Assembly (NCBI GenBank): GCA_039920745.1
Contig: JBDSDD010000094.1
Location: forward strand, 1 to 64,000
DNA: 64,000 nucleotides
Direction: 5' to 3'
DNA from: Scleromatobacter sp039920745
Lineage (GTDB): Bacteria; Pseudomonadota; Gammaproteobacteria; Burkholderiales; Burkholderiaceae_C
Part shown: positions 16,023 through 25,396 of the stretch, one piece after another
Layout of the letters: each line of letters begins with the position of its first letter
Position numbering within the stretch: the first letter of the stretch is position 1
The notes under the pieces: model-generated
Database searches by the model: none
Told to the model about the DNA's origin: nothing
The model's input: only the letters and a program-made list of their open reading frames with translations
Position numbers and translations under genes: made by a program

Positions 16023-16979
16023 ATGGCTTCTGAACCCAGCAAGGCGCCGACGCTTGCAGAGCTGAGCACCACCCCCCCGGTGCTGCGCCCGCAACGGCTC
16101 TGGCCCGGCCTGGCGCTCGCGACGGCCGGCTCGATCGCGTTCTCCGGCAAGGCGATCATCGTCAAGCTGGCGTATCGCCACGGCGTCGACGCGGTGACCT
16201 TGATCATGTATCGCATGCTGTTCGCGCTGCCGCTGTTCCTGTGCCTCGCATGGTGGGCGGGACGCGGCAAGCCGCCGCTCGCGGCGCGCGACTGGCGCAT
16301 CGTCGCGGGGCTCGGCTTCTCGGGCTACTACCTCGCGAGCTTCCTCGACTTCGCAGGACTGGCCTACGTCAGCGCCGGCTTCGAGCGCCTGGTGCTGTAC
16401 CTCAATCCGACGCTGGTGCTGCTGATCGGCCGCGTGCTGTTCGAGCGCCGCGTGGCGCGCGCGCAGCTGGTCGCGCTGGGCGTCAGCTACGCGGGCGTGC
16501 TGCTGGTCTTCGGCCATGAGCTGCACAGCGCCGGCCCCAACGTGATGCTCGGCGCGGGGCTGGTCTTCGCGAGTGCGGTCAGCTACGCGATCTACCTCGT
16601 GTTCAGCGGCGAGGAGGTCAAGCGGCTGGGCTCGCTGCGCCTGACCGGACTCGCGTCGACCGTCGCCTGCCTGCTGTGCATCGCGCAGTTCGCGGCGACG
16701 CGACCGCTGTCTGCCGCGACCGATGTCGCGCCGCAAGTGCTGTGGCTGTCGGTGCTCAACGCGGGCGCCTGCACCTTCGCGCCGGTGCTGATGGTGATGA
16801 TGGCCATCGAGCGCGTCGGCGCCACCGTCGCTGCGCAGACGGGCATGGTGGGCCCGATCAGCACGATCCTGATGGGTGTGGTGATCCTGGGCGAGCCGTT
16901 CACGATCTGGATCGCGATGGGCACCGTGTTCGTCCTGTCGGGCATCTGGATGTTGGCGAAGGCGCGGCCCGGAACCTGA
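16023..16979 (+). CDS. EamA/DMT-superfamily permease
   Basis: A 318-aa inner-membrane protein with about ten hydrophobic segments in two EamA repeats (roughly 25-160 and 170-310), as in drug/metabolite transporters. The GKAIIVKLAYRHGVDAV stretch is the start of the first repeat. Substrate unknown; family members export amino acids and metabolites. The ATG at 16023 follows a GTAAGC hexamer by 6 nt, perhaps another leaderless start, but the hexamer is poor. It is followed by the ggt gene 38 nt downstream on the same strand, so export of an amino acid or gamma-glutamyl product is possible but speculative. Confidence 0.88.
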   Translation: MASEPSKAPTLAELSTTPPVLRPQRLWPGLALATAGSIAFSGKAIIVKLAYRHGVDAVTLIMYRMLFALPLFLCLAWWAGRGKPPLAARDWRIVAGLGFSGYYLASFLDFAGLAYVSAGFERLVLYLNPTLVLLIGRVLFERRVARAQLVALGVSYAGVLLVFGHELHSAGPNVMLGAGLVFASAVSYAIYLVFSGEEVKRLGSLRLTGLASTVACLLCIAQFAATRPLSAATDVAPQVLWLSVLNAGACTFAPVLMVMMAIERVGATVAAQTGMVGPISTILMGVVILGEPFTIWIAMGTVFVLSGIWMLAKARPGT

Positions 16980-17017
16980 GATCATGCGGGCACCGCATGT
17001 GCGAACCAAGGCCCGAC

Positions 17018-18625
17018 ATGAGCTTCGACTGGCATAACCCGTACCCCACCGTGCGCAGCCCGGTGTTCGCGCGCAACGTCGTGTCGACCTCGCACCCGCT
17101 CGCCTCGCAGGCCGGCCTGCGCATGCTGCTCAAGGGCGGCAATGCGATCGATGCGGCGATTGCGGCAGCGGCTGCGCTGACCATCGTCGAGCCGGTGTCC
17201 AACGGCCTGGGCAGCGACCTGTTCGCGATCCTGTGGGACGGCCACCGGCTGCAGGGGCTCAATGCGTCGGGCGTCGCGCCAGCGGCTTGGGATCCGGCCT
17301 ACTTCGAGCGCCGCCACGCCGGCCAGATCCCGCTGCGTGGCTGGGACACGGTGACGACGCCAGGTGCGGTGGCCGGCTGGGCCGCGTTGTCGCAGCGCTG
17401 CGGCAAGCTGCCGTTCGCCGACTTGCTGGAGCCGGCCATCGAGCTCGCGGAGCGCGGACATGGCGTCGCCTGCATCGTCGCCGACAAGTGGGCGCGCCAG
17501 GTCCCGGGCCTGGCCACGCAGCCCGGCTTCGCCGAGGCCTTCATGCCGCGCGGCCGGGCGCCCGTGCCGGGCGAACGCTTCGTGTTCGAGGCGGCGGGGC
17601 GCACGCTGCGCGCCATCGCCCAGACGGGCGGCGAGGCGTTCTACCGCGGCGAGATCGCCGCCAGGCTGGTGGCGCATTCGTCCGCGCATGGCGGCTCGAT
17701 GGCCGCGAGCGATCTCGCCGACTTCCAGCCGGAGTGGGTCGAGCCGATCGCCATGGCCTTCGCCGGCCACACCGTGCACCAGATCCCGCCCAACGGTCAG
17801 GGCATTGCGGCGTTGATGGCGCTTGGCATGTTGGAGAAGCTGGAGGTCGCTCGCTTCCCGGTTGACAGCGTCGAGTCGCAGCACCTGCAGATCGAGGCGA
17901 TGAAGCTGGCGTTCGCGGACACCTACCGCTGGGTGGCCGATCCGCGCGCAATGACCGGCGTGTCGGCCGCCGACCTGTTGTCCGACGGCTACCTGGCGGA
18001 TCGCGCGCGCCTGATCGCGCCCGGGCGTGCGCAGGACTTCGCGCACGGCACGCCGCCGTCGGGCGGCACCGTCTATCTCACCGCGGCCGACGAGAGCGGC
18101 CGCATGGTCAGCCTGATCCAGTCGAACTACATGGGCTTCGGCAGCGGCGTGGTGGTGCCGGGCACCGGCGTCAGCCTGCAAAACCGCGGCCAGGGCTTCA
18201 CGCTGGACACCGCGCATCCCAACGTCGTCGCGGGCGGCAAGCGGCCGTTCCACACCATCATTCCCGGGTTCCTGTGCAAGGATGGCAAGCCGCAGATGAG
18301 CTTCGGCGTGATGGGCGGCAACATGCAGCCGCAAGGCCACGTGCAGACGCTGATGCGCCTGCTGCGTCACGGCCAGCAGCCACAGGCGGCGTGCGATGCG
18401 CCGCGCTGGAAGGTGGCTACCGGACTCGCGATCGACTTCGAGCACACGATGGCGCCGACGCTGGTCGCCGGCCTGCGCGGGCTGGGCCACCAGTGCGAGG
18501 CCACGGTCGACGCCTACATGGACTTCGGCTCGGGCCAGTTCATCTGGCGGTTGGGGGACGACGCGGCCGATGGCTACGTCGCCGCCAGCGACTCGCGGCG
18601 CGATGGCCAGGCCGTCGGCTTCTGA
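17018..18625 (+). CDS. ggt: Gamma-glutamyltransferase family protein
   Basis: A 535-aa N-terminal-nucleophile hydrolase precursor. The family pattern is clear: the N-terminal VSTSHPLASQAG...GGNAIDAA motif, and Thr351 in GGTVYLTAADESG as the expected autoprocessing nucleophile, with PFHTII further on. Mature enzyme would be two subunits. I see no signal peptide, so it may be cytoplasmic, as in the YwrD-like subgroup. The ATG at 17018 has AAGG 7 nt upstream; an ATG 7 codons earlier is less likely. GGT acts on glutathione and gamma-glutamyl compounds. It ends directly against the convergent SDR gene (stop codons at 18625 and 18626). Confidence 0.9.
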   Translation: MSFDWHNPYPTVRSPVFARNVVSTSHPLASQAGLRMLLKGGNAIDAAIAAAAALTIVEPVSNGLGSDLFAILWDGHRLQGLNASGVAPAAWDPAYFERRHAGQIPLRGWDTVTTPGAVAGWAALSQRCGKLPFADLLEPAIELAERGHGVACIVADKWARQVPGLATQPGFAEAFMPRGRAPVPGERFVFEAAGRTLRAIAQTGGEAFYRGEIAARLVAHSSAHGGSMAASDLADFQPEWVEPIAMAFAGHTVHQIPPNGQGIAALMALGMLEKLEVARFPVDSVESQHLQIEAMKLAFADTYRWVADPRAMTGVSAADLLSDGYLADRARLIAPGRAQDFAHGTPPSGGTVYLTAADESGRMVSLIQSNYMGFGSGVVVPGTGVSLQNRGQGFTLDTAHPNVVAGGKRPFHTIIPGFLCKDGKPQMSFGVMGGNMQPQGHVQTLMRLLRHGQQPQAACDAPRWKVATGLAIDFEHTMAPTLVAGLRGLGHQCEATVDAYMDFGSGQFIWRLGDDAADGYVAASDSRRDGQAVGF

Positions 18626-19648
18626 TCAGCGCACGGCAGCGGCGGCGGCGAGGCGCGGGGCGTCGATCGGTGCGGCCGGAATGTGGCCCAGTTCGTCCAG
18701 GCTTGCCCGCAGCGCCAGCGGCAGCGGCGTCGCACGGAACGAAGGCAGCCAGTTGGCCAGGGCGCGGCCGTCGAGGCGGTGCGGCGTCTCCCACAGGTAG
18801 CGCATGTCCAGGATCTCGCGCCACAGCGGCAGCACCAGCGCCATGACGCGAAACAGCGGCCACGGCGCGCCGCTGCGCTTGAACGGGCGCGCGCCGCCGA
18901 TGCCGGCGCCACGCGCGACGTCCTCGATCGCGTCCAGCAGCTGGTCGCCCGTGAGCGACGAGCCTTCGAAGGGGATGTCCACGAAGTCGGGCAGGGTGTC
19001 GAGCTCGCACAGGCCGACCATCGCGCGAGCCATGTCAGGCAGGTAGGCCCAGGCGTGCGGCAGCGTGCGCGTGCCGAGGTAGCCGAGGCGGCCGCTGGCC
19101 ACGTTCTTGGCGATGACGAGGTCGAACCACACGCCGCTGCCGGCGCCGAAAAAGTCGCCGGCGCGCAGGATGAAGCTGCGCAGGCGCGGCGCGCGCAGGC
19201 GCAGCTCGTCCTCGAGCTGCACGCGCAGGCGGCCCTTGTTCGTGCTGGGCCATTGCGGCGTGCTGGCGTTGAGCGTGGCGGGCATCGCGGCGCCGTAGTT
19301 GTAGACGTTGCCTGGCAGCGCGAAGCGGGCGCCGAGGCGCTCGGCGATGTCCATGCCCTGGCGCGCCATGGGCAGCAGCTCGGCGGCCCAGCGCGTGTAG
19401 TCGGACGGATTGAGCGCGTGCACCACCACGTCGGCACCGGCTGCGTTGGCGACGACGGCGTCGATGTCGGACGTCGGCAGCGCGATGATGCGGGCCCGAA
19501 CGGGCATGCCGGCGGCGGGCGCGCGGCGCACCTGGGCCATCACCTCCCAGCCCGCGGCGTCGAAGGCCTGGGCGGCGGCGAGGCCGAAGCGGCCGTTGGC
19601 GCCGAGGATCAGCACGCGGCGTTGGCGTTGGGTGGCGAGGTCGGTCAT
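18626..19648 (-). CDS. NAD(P)-dependent epimerase/dehydratase-like (extended SDR/atypical) protein
   Basis: A 340-aa Rossmann-fold protein. The nucleotide-binding loop GANGRFG is at about 17-23 and the rest follows the NAD-dependent epimerase/NmrA-like pattern. The classical YxxxK pair is not obvious at its usual spacing; NYGAAMPA sits where the Tyr is expected, so a redox or a regulatory role are both possible. It is divergent from the LysR gene at 19746, 97 bp away, and so is a candidate target of that regulator. The 3' end abuts the ggt stop. Substrate unknown. Confidence 0.8.
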   Translation of the reverse strand: MTDLATQRQRRVLILGANGRFGLAAAQAFDAAGWEVMAQVRRAPAAGMPVRARIIALPTSDIDAVVANAAGADVVVHALNPSDYTRWAAELLPMARQGMDIAERLGARFALPGNVYNYGAAMPATLNASTPQWPSTNKGRLRVQLEDELRLRAPRLRSFILRAGDFFGAGSGVWFDLVIAKNVASGRLGYLGTRTLPHAWAYLPDMARAMVGLCELDTLPDFVDIPFEGSSLTGDQLLDAIEDVARGAGIGGARPFKRSGAPWPLFRVMALVLPLWREILDMRYLWETPHRLDGRALANWLPSFRATPLPLALRASLDELGHIPAAPIDAPRLAAAAAVR

Positions 19649-19745
19649 GACGGGCTCCGGGTTGGCGTTGGAATGGAAGTCAGTGTGCGAAAAATAGACG
19701 CATCCGAAAAGTGGCTGAACCTGAATGTCAGCTATACACTTTCGT

Positions 19746-20747
19746 ATGGCTGACCTGATGCAACGACTCGACTGGGCGCTGGTGCGCAGCTACCTCGCGG
19801 TGATGGACGCCGGCAGCGTCAGCGCCGCCGCACGCGCCACGCAGGGCCACCAGCCGACGATCTCGCGCCACCTGAGCGAGCTCGAGACGCAGCTCGGCGT
19901 GGCCTTGTTCGAGCGCACCGGCCGCGGCGTTCGGCCCACCACGGCGGGCCTCGAAGTGCTGCCGGCCGCGCGCCAGATGCAGGCCGCTGCCGAAGCCCTC
20001 GCGCGCAGCGTCACGCGGGGGCGCGAGGCCACGCGCGGAACCGTGCGCATCACCGCCAGCCAGGTCGTCGCCACCTGGTTGCTGCCGCCGCTGGTGGTGG
20101 CGCTGCAGCGCGCCGAGCCGGAGATCGCCATCGAGATCGTGTCGTCCAATGCCGTGCAGAACCTGCTGCGGCGCGAGGCCGACATCGCGATCCGCATGGT
20201 GCGTCCCGACCAGAATTCGCTGATCGCGCGCAAGGTGGGCGAGGTGGCCATCGGGGCGTGGGCGCATGCCGACTACCTGGCCCGGCACGGCACGCCGCGC
20301 ACGCCGGCCGATCTCATCGGCCATCGCCTGATCGGCTACGACCGCGACGACGCCATCCTGCGTGGCTTCGCGCGCATGGGCGTCACGATGATCGCCGCGA
20401 ACTTCGCGGTGCGCACCGACGACCAGGTCGCCAATGCCCAACTGGTCGCGGCCGGCGCGGGCATCGGCTTCGCCGCTGACTACTGGGCGGCGATGTGGCC
20501 CGGCTTGCAGCAGGTGCTGCCCGAGTTGCCGATCCCCGCGCTGCCTTGCTGGCTGACGGTGCACCGCGAATTGCGCGGCAACGGCGTGGTCAAGCGCGTC
20601 TACGACTTCCTCGCCAACGCGATCCCCGAGCACCTGCGCGAGCGCGCCTTCGTGTCGGCGCCGGCACGCGCCCGGGCTGGCGCCAAGGTCAAGCCTCGCG
20701 TGCTAAAAACAGCCGCATCCCAACGACGTGCAGGAGACCTCCCGTGA
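19746..20747 (+). CDS. LysR-family transcriptional regulator
   Basis: A 333-aa regulator. The winged helix-turn-helix is at about 8-68 (GSVSAAARATQGHQPTISRH), and the effector-binding domain of two Rossmann-like lobes spans about 95-300. Its basic Ala/Arg-rich tail after residue 300 is unusual. The start at 19746 lies 5-7 nt after a TATACACT stretch with no Shine-Dalgarno sequence, so the mRNA may be leaderless; an ATG at 19758 is a second option. Divergent to the SDR gene and translationally coupled (GTGA overlap) to the downstream quinone reductase gene, so both neighbours are likely targets. Confidence 0.9.
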   Translation: MADLMQRLDWALVRSYLAVMDAGSVSAAARATQGHQPTISRHLSELETQLGVALFERTGRGVRPTTAGLEVLPAARQMQAAAEALARSVTRGREATRGTVRITASQVVATWLLPPLVVALQRAEPEIAIEIVSSNAVQNLLRREADIAIRMVRPDQNSLIARKVGEVAIGAWAHADYLARHGTPRTPADLIGHRLIGYDRDDAILRGFARMGVTMIAANFAVRTDDQVANAQLVAAGAGIGFAADYWAAMWPGLQQVLPELPIPALPCWLTVHRELRGNGVVKRVYDFLANAIPEHLRERAFVSAPARARAGAKVKPRVLKTAASQRRAGDLP

Positions 20748-21727
20748 GCCAGGCGATCCAGATCAGCGAATACGGCGGCCCCGACGTGCTGCGCCTCGTC
20801 GACGTGAGCGTGGGCGACGCCGGGCCCGGGGAGGTGCGCGTGCGCCACCACGCCTGCGGCATCAACTTCATCGATGTCTACCAGCGCACCGGCCTGTACC
20901 AGAACCCGCTGCCGCTGATCCCGGGCGGCGAAGGCGCGGGCGTGGTCCAGGCGGTGGGCCAGGGCGTCACGCACCTGCGCGTTGGCGACCGCGTGGCCTA
21001 CGCCGCGCCCAAGCCCGGCAGCTACGCCCAGGAGCGCGTGCTCGATGCGACACACGTCTGCCAGCTGCCCGACGAGATCGACTTCGAGACCGGTGCCGCG
21101 ATGATGCTCAAGGGCCTCACCGCCAACTACCTGCTGCGACGCACGTTGCCGGTCGAAGGCCTCGCGCCCGGCGACACGATCCTGTGGCACGCGGCCGCCG
21201 GCGGCGTCGGCCTGATCGCGTGCCAATGGGCCAAGGCGCTCGGCTTCGAGCTGATCGGCACCGCGGGCTCTGACGAGAAATGCACGCTCGCCAAGCAATA
21301 CGGTGCGGCGCACATGATCAACTACCGCAGCGAGAACTTCGTCGACCGCGTCAAGGAGATCACCGGCGGCAAGGGCGTCAAGGTGGTCTACGACTCGGTC
21401 GGCAAGGACACCTTCGACGGCTCGCTGGCGTGCTTGCGCCCGTTCGGCCTGATGGCCATCTTCGGCAACTCGTCGGGCGCGCCGGCGCCTGTGGCCCCGG
21501 GCGTCCTCGCCGCCAAGGGCTCGCTCTACATGACCCGCCCCACGCTGTTCACCCACCTGGCCACGCGCGAGCGCACGCAGGCGATGGCCGACGAGCTGTT
21601 CGAGGTGGTGCGCAACGGCAGCGTCAAGATCCGCATCGACCAGCGCTATCCGCTGGCGCAGGCGGCGCAGGCGCATCGGGACCTGGAGGCGCGAGCGACG
21701 ACGGGCTGCAGCGTGTTGCTGGCCTAG
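20744..21727 (+). CDS. qor: NADPH:quinone oxidoreductase (zinc-independent MDR)
   Basis: A 327-aa medium-chain reductase. The N-terminal motif (YGGPDVLRLVDV) and the quinone-reductase signature region GDTILWHAAAGGVGLIACQ are clear; AAAGGVG binds NADPH. No zinc-ligand cysteines typical of alcohol dehydrogenases are present. It reduces quinones one or two electrons at a time. AGGAG lies 7 nt before the GTG at 20744, which overlaps the LysR stop by four bases, so the pair is a coupled operon. A VOC-family gene follows 59 nt downstream with its own ribosome-binding site. Confidence 0.93.
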   Translation: MSQAIQISEYGGPDVLRLVDVSVGDAGPGEVRVRHHACGINFIDVYQRTGLYQNPLPLIPGGEGAGVVQAVGQGVTHLRVGDRVAYAAPKPGSYAQERVLDATHVCQLPDEIDFETGAAMMLKGLTANYLLRRTLPVEGLAPGDTILWHAAAGGVGLIACQWAKALGFELIGTAGSDEKCTLAKQYGAAHMINYRSENFVDRVKEITGGKGVKVVYDSVGKDTFDGSLACLRPFGLMAIFGNSSGAPAPVAPGVLAAKGSLYMTRPTLFTHLATRERTQAMADELFEVVRNGSVKIRIDQRYPLAQAAQAHRDLEARATTGCSVLLA

Positions 21728-21786
21728 TCACGAAGAATCGGCCCTTTGCGGGGCACACTCTCGCCACTGCATATCGGAGGTTTGTC

Positions 21787-22173
21787 ATGAAGCGCGTCAC
21801 GGGCATCGGCGGCATCTTCTTCAAGGCCAAGGATCCGGCCGCGCTGCAGGCCTGGTACAAGAACCACCTGGGCATCGACGTCCAGTCCTGGGGCGGTGCC
21901 GCGTTCGACTGGACCGACGCCGACGGCAAGCCCACGGGCGGCACGACCGCGTGGTCCATCGGCGCGGAGGGTGGCGACCAGTTCGCGCCGAGCAGCGCGT
22001 CGTTCATGGTCAATTACCGCGTCGAGGATGTCCACGGCCTGGTCGCGGCGCTCAAGGCGGAAGGCTGCAATGTTCTCGACAAGATCGACGATTCCGAATA
22101 CGGCAAGTTCGCCTGGGTGATCGATCCCGAGGGCAACAAGGTCGAACTGTGGGAGCCGCCGGCCGGGCAATGA
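21787..22173 (+). CDS. VOC-superfamily (glyoxalase-like) protein
   Basis: A 128-aa single-domain vicinal-oxygen-chelate protein: IGGIFFKAKDPAALQAWYKNHLG is the classic opening, and the metal-ligand Glu sits in NKVELWEPP at the C-terminus. Such proteins act as glyoxalases, dioxygenases or antibiotic-binding proteins; the substrate cannot be assigned. GGAGG is ideally spaced before the ATG. Follows qor on the same strand with a 59-bp gap. Confidence 0.87.
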   Translation: MKRVTGIGGIFFKAKDPAALQAWYKNHLGIDVQSWGGAAFDWTDADGKPTGGTTAWSIGAEGGDQFAPSSASFMVNYRVEDVHGLVAALKAEGCNVLDKIDDSEYGKFAWVIDPEGNKVELWEPPAGQ

Positions 22174-22274
22174 GGCCAGTGCGCCGGCCATGACGAGGGT
22201 GTCGGTGCGGCGCACCTTTGCGGGCACCTGCGCATACCGCCGAGTCGCGCGATCGGGCTCGCCGGGGCCCACCC

Positions 22275-22280
22275 TAGAAT
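22275..22280 (+). promoter_or_regulatory. -10 hexamer TAGAAT upstream of the desaturase gene
   Basis: TAGAAT lies 29 nt before the GTG at 22310, giving a short leader that contains the GGGGAGG ribosome-binding site. The -35 is not distinct. Confidence 0.4.
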
Positions 22281-22309
22281 CGATCATCGACATTCCAGGG
22301 GAGGACAGC

Positions 22310-23167
22310 GTGAGGATCTACAACGTCATCGGCTACGGACTCATCGTTGCCTACGCAGCGGCCTGCGCGGCCTTCGCGCCGACTGCGCTGGGCCCCTGGG
22401 TCGGCCTGGCCATCGGCGCCGCTTATTTCCTCGTGTGCTGGCTCATGGGCGGCGTGTACCTGTCCTGCGTGATCCACATGGGGATCGCCCACCGGGCACT
22501 GGACTACAAGCCCTGGTTCATCAAGACGATGACGATCCTCAACAACGCGTTGGGCGTCTACATCGACCCGATCACATGGGTCAACCGCCACCGGCTGCAC
22601 CACCGCTACGCCGACCATCCAGGCGACCCGAACAAGCTGGCCGCCGACGGTGCGTGGCGCACCCTCTACCTGTGCCTGTTCCCGTACAAGACCGAGATCG
22701 ACGTGGCCACCGACGCGATCTTCAAGACGTGGCCGTTCCGCCTCGTCGCGAATCCTGTGTTCGCCGTCGCTGCGACGCTGGTCAACATCGCGTTGCTGGC
22801 CTGGCTGGTGCACGACCTGCGCTTCGCGCTCGTGATGTGGGTCGTGTTCCGCGTCTTCACGCTGTGGATCAACATGGTCCAGAACTACTGGACGCACGAC
22901 CGCCGCTTCGGCTATCGCCACCACGATGACGACCGCGACAACGCGATGAACATCGGCGAGTGGCTGCCGGTCACGATCACGTTCAGTGCCTGCCTGCAGA
23001 ACAACCACCACCACTCCCCGGGCATGCTGCGCCTGAGCCATGTGGAGTCGGAGTACGACTTCGGCTTCATCGCTGTCAAGGCGATGAAGGCGATGGGCCT
23101 GGTCAAGGCCACCCGCACGGGCCAGGAGATCCCCAAGGACGTGTCGCTGGCGTCGCTGGACTTCTAG
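22310..23167 (+). CDS. Fatty acid (acyl-CoA type) desaturase
   Basis: A 285-aa integral membrane di-iron desaturase. Four hydrophobic segments and the three histidine boxes are visible: HMGIAHRALD (HxxxxH), NRHRLHHRYAD (HxxHH), and QNNHHHSPG (HxxHH-type), with an additional NYWTHDRRFGYRHH stretch. It introduces a double bond into fatty acyl chains and so tunes membrane fluidity. The start is the GTG at 22310, with GGGGAGG 5-6 nt upstream; an ATG 40 codons earlier gives a poor N-terminus. It is convergent with the sterol-desaturase-family gene, 13 bp away. Confidence 0.88.
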   Translation: MRIYNVIGYGLIVAYAAACAAFAPTALGPWVGLAIGAAYFLVCWLMGGVYLSCVIHMGIAHRALDYKPWFIKTMTILNNALGVYIDPITWVNRHRLHHRYADHPGDPNKLAADGAWRTLYLCLFPYKTEIDVATDAIFKTWPFRLVANPVFAVAATLVNIALLAWLVHDLRFALVMWVVFRVFTLWINMVQNYWTHDRRFGYRHHDDDRDNAMNIGEWLPVTITFSACLQNNHHHSPGMLRLSHVESEYDFGFIAVKAMKAMGLVKATRTGQEIPKDVSLASLDF

Positions 23168-23180
23168 CGCCCCGGCGCGC

Positions 23181-24317
23181 TCAGGCCGCCTTCTTCCTGC
23201 GCGAGAACGGGTAGAAGGCTTGCGCCCAGAAGCCGGGGGGCAGCGTCTCGTTGTGCAGGCCGTAGGTGTGCGGCCATTCGTTGTTGGCGGGCAGGTAGTA
23301 GGTGCCGAAGATGCGGTCGATCCACGGGAAGTGGATCGCGAAGTTCCTGTCGATGGCTTCTTCCTGCGACGTGTGGTGCCAATGGTGGTAGCGCGGCAGG
23401 ATGATGAAGGGCTCCAGCCACGTCAGCGTCGGGCCGAAGTTGCAGTGCGTCCAGGTGGCGTGGATCGTCACGAAGAACAGGTACGCCACGATGATGTCGT
23501 GCGGGAAGATGAACATCATCGGCACCAGCATGAAGCCGCGCACGACGACGTCGTCGATGAGGTGCGACCGCGAGCCGGCGATCCAGTCGAGCGCCTTGGA
23601 CGAATGGTGGATGGCGTGGAAGCGCCACAGCCACGGCACCGTGTGGAACAGGCGGTGGACTGCGTACTCGCACAGGTCGGCCACGAGGATGGCCAGGAAG
23701 ATCTGCACCAGCCAGGGCAGGCTGCCCATCGCGGCCAGCACCGCGGGCACGCCCAGGTACCTGGTCAGCTGCGTGGCCGGCAACAGGATCAGGAAGGACG
23801 TGATCTGGATCGGCAGGTGGGTGGACAGGAAGTACACGATGTCCAGCAGCCACTCGTCACGGAACACGCTCTGCTTGCGGTAGGCCGGCCACAGCACCTC
23901 GATGGGCGAGAAGATCAGCGTCATCAGCAGCATGTCGAGCAGGAACCAGTCGAGGCCGATTGCCGGGCCCGTGCCCAGCGTCCCGTTGATCGGCACGCTG
24001 GCACCGCCCAGCAGCGTGGCGACCAGCGCCAGCGACATGCCGGTCAGGCCCAGGATCTTCTTGCGCCTCAGTACTGCGTTGGCGACGCCGAAGACGATCG
24101 CCGCGACGATCACGCCCTGGATCAGCAAGCGCATGATGGACATCGGATAGAACGCGCGCAGTTCGGGCGAGGTGAGCAGCTGCGGAAAGTGCAGGCAGAC
24201 CACGGCACCCAGCGAGAGCAGCCCGAAGAAGGTCGACAGGATCCCGCTCCACCAGCCGGTGCCGATATGACCGGGTTCCTCGTCGCCGAAAACCTCGTTG
24301 ATCTTGCGCTCTAGCAT
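23181..24317 (-). CDS. Sterol desaturase/fatty acid hydroxylase superfamily protein
   Basis: A 378-aa membrane protein with at least seven hydrophobic segments. The di-iron His motifs of the superfamily are present in order: HRLFH (about residue 244), HAIHHSS (HxxHH) and HHWHH preceded by PRYHH. Members hydroxylate or desaturate sterols, carotenoids, sphingolipids or alkylglycerols; which substrate applies here cannot be said. GGGAGG lies 5 nt before the ATG at 24317. It is convergent with the desaturase gene on the plus strand, two di-iron membrane enzymes side by side. Confidence 0.88.
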   Translation of the reverse strand: MLERKINEVFGDEEPGHIGTGWWSGILSTFFGLLSLGAVVCLHFPQLLTSPELRAFYPMSIMRLLIQGVIVAAIVFGVANAVLRRKKILGLTGMSLALVATLLGGASVPINGTLGTGPAIGLDWFLLDMLLMTLIFSPIEVLWPAYRKQSVFRDEWLLDIVYFLSTHLPIQITSFLILLPATQLTRYLGVPAVLAAMGSLPWLVQIFLAILVADLCEYAVHRLFHTVPWLWRFHAIHHSSKALDWIAGSRSHLIDDVVVRGFMLVPMMFIFPHDIIVAYLFFVTIHATWTHCNFGPTLTWLEPFIILPRYHHWHHTSQEEAIDRNFAIHFPWIDRIFGTYYLPANNEWPHTYGLHNETLPPGFWAQAFYPFSRRKKAA

Positions 24318-24498
24318 GGCCGCCTCCCTGTGTCGCGTTGCCGCTGGAATTCTTGAACTCCACGGATTATCCCGTCGCGCGCGCGGGCGCGGCGGCGCGG
24401 GACGCCCGCGGGTGTGGCATTTGCGACAGTAGCGCCCCGGGCAACCACCGGGTTCGAAATGCGCGGGACAATCGCGCCATCCCTGACTGATCCTGCCC

Positions 24499-24921
24499 AT
24501 GCCGACGCCCAACATCTTCCAACGCCCCGCGCCCCGCGTCGCGACCAAGCTCGATCCGCTCGCCGCGCTGGAACTGCGGCGCGCGCTGATGCTGCACCGG
24601 GCGGGGCAGCCGGACGAGGCCGCCGAGGTCTACGAGAAGATCCTGCGCGAACATCCGCAGCAGTTCGATTGCCTTCACTTCCTGGGCGTGGCGCGGCTGC
24701 AGGCGGGCCGGCACGGCGAGGCGCTGCCGCTGATCGAACGGGCGCTGGCACTGCGGCCCGGGATGCCCGAGTTGCTCAACACCAAGGGCTGGCTGATGCG
24801 CTCGCTGGGCCGACTGCCCGAGGCGCTGGCGTGCCTGGACGCGGCGCTGGCGGGCAATCCCGACCTGGCGGAAGCGCGGCAACGGCGCGAGATCGTCGCC
24901 GAGCAACTGCAGCGCGGCTGA
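24499..24921 (+). CDS. TPR-repeat protein
   Basis: A 140-aa protein of about three tetratricopeptide units from residue 22 onward (spaced Ala/Gly/Leu pattern with LHRAGQPDEAAEVYEKIL and LGRLPEALACLDAAL). It has no signal peptide. It likely serves as a small protein-protein adaptor. Its stop is 10 bp from the convergent GNAT gene. A GACAAT -10-like hexamer lies about 28 nt upstream of the start. Confidence 0.82.
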   Translation: MPTPNIFQRPAPRVATKLDPLAALELRRALMLHRAGQPDEAAEVYEKILREHPQQFDCLHFLGVARLQAGRHGEALPLIERALALRPGMPELLNTKGWLMRSLGRLPEALACLDAALAGNPDLAEARQRREIVAEQLQRG

Positions 24922-24931
24922 ACCGCGTCGC

Positions 24932-25396
24932 TCAGCGGACCGACGGCGCCTCGGTCTCGATGAAGGTCATCTTGTACGCGTTGGCCGATTCTGAGAGCGT
25001 GCGGAAGCCGAGCCGGGCGTAGAGCCGCGCCGCGGGGTTTTGCTTGAGCACGCTCAGGCGCAGCAGCGCACCCGAGCGGTGCGCATCCGCGATGACCGCG
25101 CGCAGCACCGTGGTGCCCAGGCCGCGGCCTTGATGCTGGGGAACGATCTGGAATTGCTCGATCGTCCACGTCGTGCCGTCCTGCAACACCTTGATCACGC
25201 CCGCCGCCGCGCCGTCGACCTCGACGATGGCGGCGGCGTCGAGCCGGTAGGCGGCGCGTGCGCGGTGTTCCTCGTCGTCGACCGCGAGGTCCTGGCGCGC
25301 CAGGTGCGGCGTCATCGTGGCCACGCGCAGGTCGAACAGGAACGGCAGGTCCGCCTCGACCGCGGCTCGAAAGCTCGGGGTCGGGGCGGCTGTCAT
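24932..25396 (-). CDS. GNAT-family N-acetyltransferase
   Basis: A 154-aa acetyltransferase. The acetyl-CoA pyrophosphate loop QHQGRGLGT (motif A, Q-x-x-G-x-G) is at about 93-101. The acceptor substrate is unknown. The ATG at 25396 overlaps the stop of the beta-barrel gene (ATGA), so the two are coupled. The 3' end is 10 bp from the TPR gene. Confidence 0.87.
   Translation of the reverse strand: MTAAPTPSFRAAVEADLPFLFDLRVATMTPHLARQDLAVDDEEHRARAAYRLDAAAIVEVDGAAAGVIKVLQDGTTWTIEQFQIVPQHQGRGLGTTVLRAVIADAHRSGALLRLSVLKQNPAARLYARLGFRTLSESANAYKMTFIETEAPSVR

Noticed and set aside
15954..17009. A long minus-strand frame over the EamA permease gene
   Set aside because: Gln/Arg-rich shadow of a ten-helix permease gene on the plus strand.
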